The notes under the pieces: model-generated
Database searches by the model: none
Told to the model about the DNA's origin: nothing
What the model saw: the letters and a program-made list of their open reading frames with translations, nothing else
Translations under genes and position numbers: made by a program
Source of the DNA: Phycomyces nitens
Taxonomy: Eukaryota > Mucoromycota > Mucoromycetes > Mucorales > Phycomycetaceae
DNA: 64,000 nucleotides
NCBI GenBank assembly: GCA_022702545.1
Contig: JAHRBC010000003.1
Location: 930,001 to 994,000 of the forward strand
Direction: 5' to 3'
Shown here: positions 58,561 to 64,000 of the stretch, piece after piece
Numbering within the stretch: position 1 is the stretch's first letter
Layout: every line of letters begins with the position of its first letter

Positions 58561-60718
58561 ATGCAACTCAAAGCCCCAAATGACCAATTGCTTACTCTTG
58601 TTGGCCTGGCCAGTTTAAGCACAATTGCCTTCTGGTTTGCCAAAAAGTACTTTTTTGGATCACCCAAGCAAACCAAAAAACCAAAGGACTCTTCCTTGCA
58701 AAACAACGACATTGCCTTGTCTGGACTGGACTTTGTAGACGCCATGGAGAACCAGGTACTTGTTAATCTCGGTTGAAGCATCATAATCTCATTCTAAATC
58801 CCAAAATCTATAGAATCGCAAGGTCGTTATTTTCTATGGATCTCAAACAGGAAGTTCTGAAGATTTGGCTAAGCGGCTAAGCAAAGAGTGCAAAAAACGC
58901 TATGGTATTGATTCGCTTGTGACCGATCCGGAACAGTGTGATATGAAGTGTCTGGATAAACTCCCCAAAGACTATCTGGCTATTTTTGTTGTATCCACAT
59001 ACGGCGAGGGAGAACCGACAGACAATATGCTTCCATTCTGGGATCTCCTGCAGTCCAGCTATCCAAGATTCTCTGGCCCTCCAGATGATAAGCCGCTAAA
59101 GGACCTTTGCTACATGGTATTTGGGCTTGGTAACAGTACCTACAACTTTTTCAATGAGGTCTCTCGAGCCTTGGACAAAAGGCTGACTGATCTGGGAGCC
59201 ACTCGTCTCGGTGAACGTGGCGAAGGTGACGATGACAAGTCTTTGGAGGACGACTATACCAAGTGGGAGGCACATGCTTGCCCATTGATCGAACAAGCCA
59301 TAGGTTCCTCGGAAGAACCCAATCAAACTCTCCTGAGCGAATACCTTGTAGAAGAGGAAGAAATTGAACCTGAATATGTATACCACGGTCAACTCGGCAG
59401 CAGGGATCAAATCATTTACGACATCAAGAAACCATTTCCTGCACCATTCACTTCCAGAGACCTAATGCACAATTCTGGCCGGCACTGTCTCCATCTAGAG
59501 GTCGACATTTCTGGCTCCAATTTTGTCTATGAAACAGGCGACCATCTTGGAATCTGGCCAACAAACAGTGAAGGAGCTGTTGAAAAGACTGCCAGAATCT
59601 TTGGATTGGACAATAAACTCAACAAAGTTATTTCAGTCAAAGTCAGAGATATATATGCAGCCAAAAAATCGCCTTTTCCTTCACCTACTACCTATCTAGC
59701 CATGCTCAGACACTATCTAGACATCAACCAAAGCCCTTCTCGCCAAGTCTTGGCTTCACTCGCCCAATTCGCCCCTACTGCACAATCGAAGCTTGTGCTC
59801 GATAAACTAGTCAGCGACAAAGAAGAGTATGGCCTAGTTGTTTTGGATTCTGCGCGTAGCTTGGCAGATGTACTCGAATATGCACTAGGAAGACATGAAA
59901 CCTCGACTTTTTCCAATGTGCCTTCCGAACTCTTGGTTGAATGTTTTAACCGTCTCCAGCCACGCTATTACTCTATCTCTTCCTCTTCTACCGAAAGCCC
60001 CGACAAAATCAGCGCAACCATTGTCACTCTTGAGTACAAGCCCAAAGGAGCACCCGATCGATCAGTGTATGGCGTCAACACCAACTATCTTTGGGCTGCC
60101 CATTGCCTACTCAACAACGAAACCGCTGCTGAGCATCTTCCAACCTATTCTACAAAAGGACCTTTGGGTCTCTACTGCGACCCGGAAACCAAGACTCTCA
60201 AGATACCTATTCATGTTCGTCGTTCTGGATTCAAGCTCCCCAGCGAGGGTTCTAAACCGATAATAATGGTTGGTCCTGGAACAGGTGTTGCTCCCTTCCG
60301 TGGCTTTGTGCGCGAACGTGTCCAACAAAAGAAACAGGGTCTTACGATCGGTACGACACTCTTGTTCTTTGGCTGCCGTCGTGCCGATGAAGATTTCTTG
60401 TACAGTGACGAGTGGGATGGACTATTCAAGGAACTCGGTGGAGATTCACGCCTAATCACCGCATTTTCCAGAGAGACAGGCAAAAAGGTCTATGTTCAGC
60501 ATCGTCTAGAAGAAGAAGCTGAGCTTGTTTGGGATCTTTTAATCAATCAGGAAGCCACTTTGTATGTCTGTGGCGATGGCAAATACATGGCCAAGGATGT
60601 TCAAAAGGTTATTACTGGATTTGCTAAGCGTTTTGGCGGACATGATGACGAAGAAGCCACTCAGTTTGTGGATCATTTGAGACAGCAAGCCAGATACCAA
60701 GAAGATGTTTGGGTTTAA
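58561..60718 (+). CDS. NCP1: NADPH-cytochrome P450 reductase, two exons
   Basis: Exons 58561-58755 and 58814-60718 encode 699 residues. The enzyme passes electrons from NADPH through FAD and FMN to cytochromes P450 at the ER membrane. N-terminal anchor TLVGLASLSTIAFWFAKKY; FMN domain with YGSQTGSSEDLAKRL, STYGEGEPTDN and FGLGNSTYNFF; connecting domain GDHLGIWP; FAD site RYYSISSSS; NADPH sites GTGVAPFRGF, FFGCRRADEDFLY and VCGDGKYMAKDV; and the C-terminal DVWV with the conserved Trp. Intron 1 (58 bases) lies just after the anchor linker. It converges on the thioredoxin gene. Confidence 0.96.
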
Positions 60719-60936
60719 TAGAAATATACAACTACGAACTTGAGCAGATAAAACTTCTATCGCTTTTGTATTCATAGTCATTGTGTAAATAATCATCTTT
60801 ATAGAATTGCATTCCCCCCTCACATATTATCTTTTATTTTATTTTTTGGGATAATAATACTAATACTAATAATAATAAAGATATAACATTTATCAATCTA
60901 TTTTGAGGCCAATTGTGTACAAAGTATACAGTGTGT

Positions 60937-61606
60937 TTAGGCAAGTTCAGAATGCTTCTTGACAAACTCCTCAAGCTGTGGCTTTCCACGCATGCCCACA
61001 AACTGATCAACGACCTTGTCTCCACTGAAAGCCATGACAGTTGGAAGGGCAGCAATCTAAAGAATCGATCAACAATATGTTTACCAAAAAAGAAAGAAAG
61101 CAAAGACTCTTGTCACTTACTCTGTACTTTGATGCAATATCAGTGTTTTCATCAACATCAATCTTGACCAAGGTGACAGCAGGGTTCTCAGCAACAACCT
61201 TTGTAAGAATAGGACCCAACATCTTGCAGGGGCCACACCAGCTAATCAAGACCATAATTGTCAGTCAAAAAAAAAAGATCATATTCTTTTCAGCTGCACG
61301 CGGAGTTGCCCTTTAACGAGGTGCTTTGCATTTCATTAAGCCAGCAATAGGCACTTACTCGGCATAAAAGTCAACAATAACAGGGTGGTTGGCCTTGGTC
61401 ACAAGTTCGTCAAAGTTCTTGGAGGTAGCTGTGATGGTCTTGCCGGTAAAGCAGGTCTGGCCGGCGTGGAAAGCGCGCTGGCTTACCAGGGCTTAAAGAT
61501 ATATTACTGGTTTGTTTTTGTTTTTATATAGCATATTAAAAAAAGAAACTAAGCTCATACCCTTGACGGAATGGCGAGAAGCATTGATAGTACGGAGGGC
61601 GTTCAT
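60937..61606 (-). CDS. Mitochondrial thioredoxin, four exons
   Basis: Exons 61606-61561, 61491-61359, 61241-61121 and 61056-60937 give 139 residues. The active site DWCGPCK is at 60-66, followed by KIDVDENTDIASKY, ALPTVMAFSGD with the cis-Pro, and FVGMRGKPQLEEFV. The first 28 or so residues (MNALRTINASRHS, SQRAFHAGQ) are basic, Ser/Arg-rich and without acids, as in a mitochondrial targeting peptide. A thioredoxin of the mitochondrial disulfide-reducing system is therefore likely. The active-site Asp codon is split by intron 2. Confidence 0.94.
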
Positions 61607-64000
61607 GTTGGTGATGGATTAGTCAGAATCAGATAGAGCTGGACGGCATTGTTCATTTCATACGGGGGTTTGTTACAAGTCACACATGACTGTTCATACT
61701 TGTCTATGCCAGTCCCACACTCTCCAAGGTGAATGCGAAAGGATGGATCCATGCAACCAATTAATCATGCCATTGAGAAATAGTATTTCTAAGAATGACC
61801 TCTGTAATTGTATAGCTCATGTGCAACTGAATTTGGAATACAATTGCGAGATTACTATTGTAGCTGGATATCATGTAAAGAACGTCGCATTTTGGCCAAG
61901 AATCAACCCCAAACCCATTATAGTTAACATTAATCATTGCTTTTCAATAATGGTAATTCCCAATCTATCTTGCTTTTGCATAAACACAAAAAGTCCCAAG
62001 GCAAGATACTGGACCATGATAGTGTATATAGTATGCCAAATTCTTTTTTTTTTTTAAAAAAAAAAAAACTAAATCGATAATGCTACAGATATACAGTACA
62101 TCAAATTTGCTGATAGACTTGACCATTCTACCTGTAATTTAGATAAACACTCGATGAGATGGACTAATATATATATAAGCATTAGGCTACACTACAGTAG
62201 CAAGAAACGGCGAAAAAAGTAGGGCTGCGATATTCTTTCTTGAGCAGAGAGATGCTGGGTCCCCCCAAAAGGAACTGAATTTGTTGAAATTCCACCTACA
62301 GAACAGGATAAAGCTCGCTTTATTGTTTACGACTTGTGAATAAATGTACAGGTTTTGTATTGGTAAAGCAAATCATACTCTTATATTGAATACAAAAAAT
62401 ATACAAGTATTTGAGAATTGCTTATAAAAGTGATGGTACAAGCGAATATTTTTTTTGACAAGGAGGAGCGGATAGTGCAATTGTGAACCAAGATGCCTAG
62501 AATGTTTAAACATTTGTTCTTTTTTTTTATCACGCCATGGTTGAATAATATTCTTATTGGTGTCCATAATGTCCTTTCCAGTTTTTCCAAAAGGTTGTGT
62601 CTCGACATTGAATATAGAGTGTTTGCTTGTAATATTTAAATCCTGTGTGCAACAATTGGCTTTACCGCAGTAAAGACATGCATGCATATGAAGATAGTTT
62701 ACAATAATACCAAAATGACCATTTCAAACGCTATCATTACACAAAGGTTGGCTGCCAATAAAGATAGTGATACTTTCTTTTTTGATACAAAAGATTATTT
62801 GGACCCTATAGATATGCCCCTACCTTTTTATACTCGCATACTTTATCTAGTTGCCGTCTGACTGTCATGATATTATCCAAATGCAAATAGCGTGTGAATC
62901 TAATATAAATACCGTCATCATAGTTGTGCAAAGGTGTATATTTGAATATTAATCATAAGTATCAGCATAATGGTGTGGATAATAATACTATAGCTCGTAT
63001 TCTATCGTCCTTATTGAATATGCGCATTAGAATGGCACCGATCTAATTCGAGGTTTATGAAAATGGTAAACAATAATAACAAAGGGATAAAACTGCAGAT
63101 TTGTAATCTGAATTCTAGGGCATGCTTTAAACCTTTTTCTCTTATTGTCTCAAGATCAATGCCTGCGCCAGGTTCTCTAATATGTATACTATTCTTATCC
63201 CAGCCTCTAGATAATACATGGCTGTATATTGATTCTACAAAAAAATAAAGAAAGTCAAAAAAAAAAAAAGACTAATGCAGTGCGTTGTGGTTTATGTATC
63301 AAAGTACCCCTTTAATGACGTCAATTGAGCTGCTATTTATCTTGCAAAGACATTGTATAATCCTGACTTGTTGAAAAGAGATTAAAGAGCATATCTACCA
63401 CATATAGGGCAATTGATTTGTATTAAAAAGCTGAAATTATTATCTAGAGGTAATGCGAGTTTTCATAAAAAAGAAGAAGAGTAAGGATATGTGCAGCAAG
63501 TTGGTTTATCTCTACAAGTTCAACATAGTTGGCAGCAATTAGACCAAATTGTTATGTTGAACAAATTTATGATTAATGGATAACTAGACAAAATATTGTT
63601 TTTATGCACTAGAAGAATCTGAAAATATTAGTTAAATACACAATAGCAACAGCAGCAGCAGAAGGAACAAAAAGGTGAATCGTCAAAGATGAAAAGTCCA
63701 GTGGTGACGCCATATATCAACAAGATTCTTGGTCAACCAAAAGCAATTATAATGCGGTGAAATGGTGCAAATCTGCGCCAATCCATTTCTTGACAGAGGA
63801 ATGATTGATAATATGACATTTTCTTGCCCACAGGGCAAGGTACTGGAACTAAGGGACTTGATTGGGATGCCACTTGTTGCATTGGTACAAAAAAAACAGC
63901 CAACAAAGGCAAAGTTCACTGAATGATGTACTTCAACGATAATTGGGGCATGCCCAAGTGATTCATCCCTGGAAGCATATAATACATCAGATTGTGTGCC
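61607..64000. other. Right-end intergenic DNA, no supported gene
   Basis: AT-rich with only short frames. A T12A13 palindrome is at 62044-62068. Near 63660-63900 both strands stay partly open; the plus strand has PTGQGTGTKGLDWDA between stops, perhaps a decayed gene continuing beyond the window. Confidence 0.35.

Noticed and set aside
63683..63919. 78-codon minus-strand frame near the right edge
   Set aside because: No motif, no splice context, and the opposite strand is equally open.
1..64000. CRISPR arrays, operons, ribosome binding sites, riboswitches
   Set aside because: The gene structure is eukaryotic with spliceosomal introns; no regularly spaced repeats were found.

Overview
The window looks like nuclear DNA of an early-diverging filamentous fungus, most likely a member of the Mucorales (Mucoromycota). 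The reasons are a Rhizomucor/Rhizopus-type secreted lipase, genes cut by many short introns (about 35-70 bases, GTAAGT...YAG), fungal gene families such as endopolyphosphatase and Ada3, an AT-rich intergenic background, and several transposon families common in that group. There is no prokaryotic or viral gene layout.

The left third (about 1-24.4 kb) is a transposon-rich, gene-poor island. It starts with a broken retroelement ORF1-like gene and two tyrosine-recombinase fragments of DIRS/Crypton type. It also holds two diverged copies of a CACTA-like transposon end in inverted orientation (2409-3170 and about 20400-21084). A Mutator-like transposase fused to an OTU-like protease domain is broken by two in-frame stops. 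An array of decayed tandem gene segments lies at 11.5-13.1 kb. Two paralogous small-protein genes (15.8-17.2 kb) share an upstream block with a palindrome. An unidentified ORF at 18.75-19.81 kb has one in-frame stop. The only convincing host-type gene inside is a small SET-domain gene (4689-5337, minus).

From 24.5 kb to 35.4 kb lies ordinary gene-dense DNA: a single-pass membrane protein with PPxY and PSAP motifs (minus), ribosomal protein eL22 (minus), endopolyphosphatase Ppn1 and the Mus81 nuclease (both plus), an unidentified low-complexity protein (minus), and a TMEM164-family membrane protein (minus).

From 35.4 to 45.9 kb repeats return: a broken fungal family with a PD-(D/E)XK-like motif, a Tc1/mariner fragment, an intact eight-exon aldo-keto reductase gene, and a 2.5-kb inverted repeat with tRNA-derived heads. 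One arm of that repeat carries a 272-base solo-LTR-like insertion with a perfect 4-base duplication; the other arm is its empty site.

From 45.9 kb on the window is gene-dense again: WDR89-like WD40 protein (plus), extracellular lipase (minus), SERCA-type calcium pump (plus), Ada3 (minus), NADPH-cytochrome P450 reductase (plus) and mitochondrial thioredoxin (minus). These are independent eukaryotic genes rather than operons; most neighbours are convergent or divergent. Exon boundaries below were placed by hand from splice sites, reading-frame continuity and remembered family features; I could not check them against transcripts.
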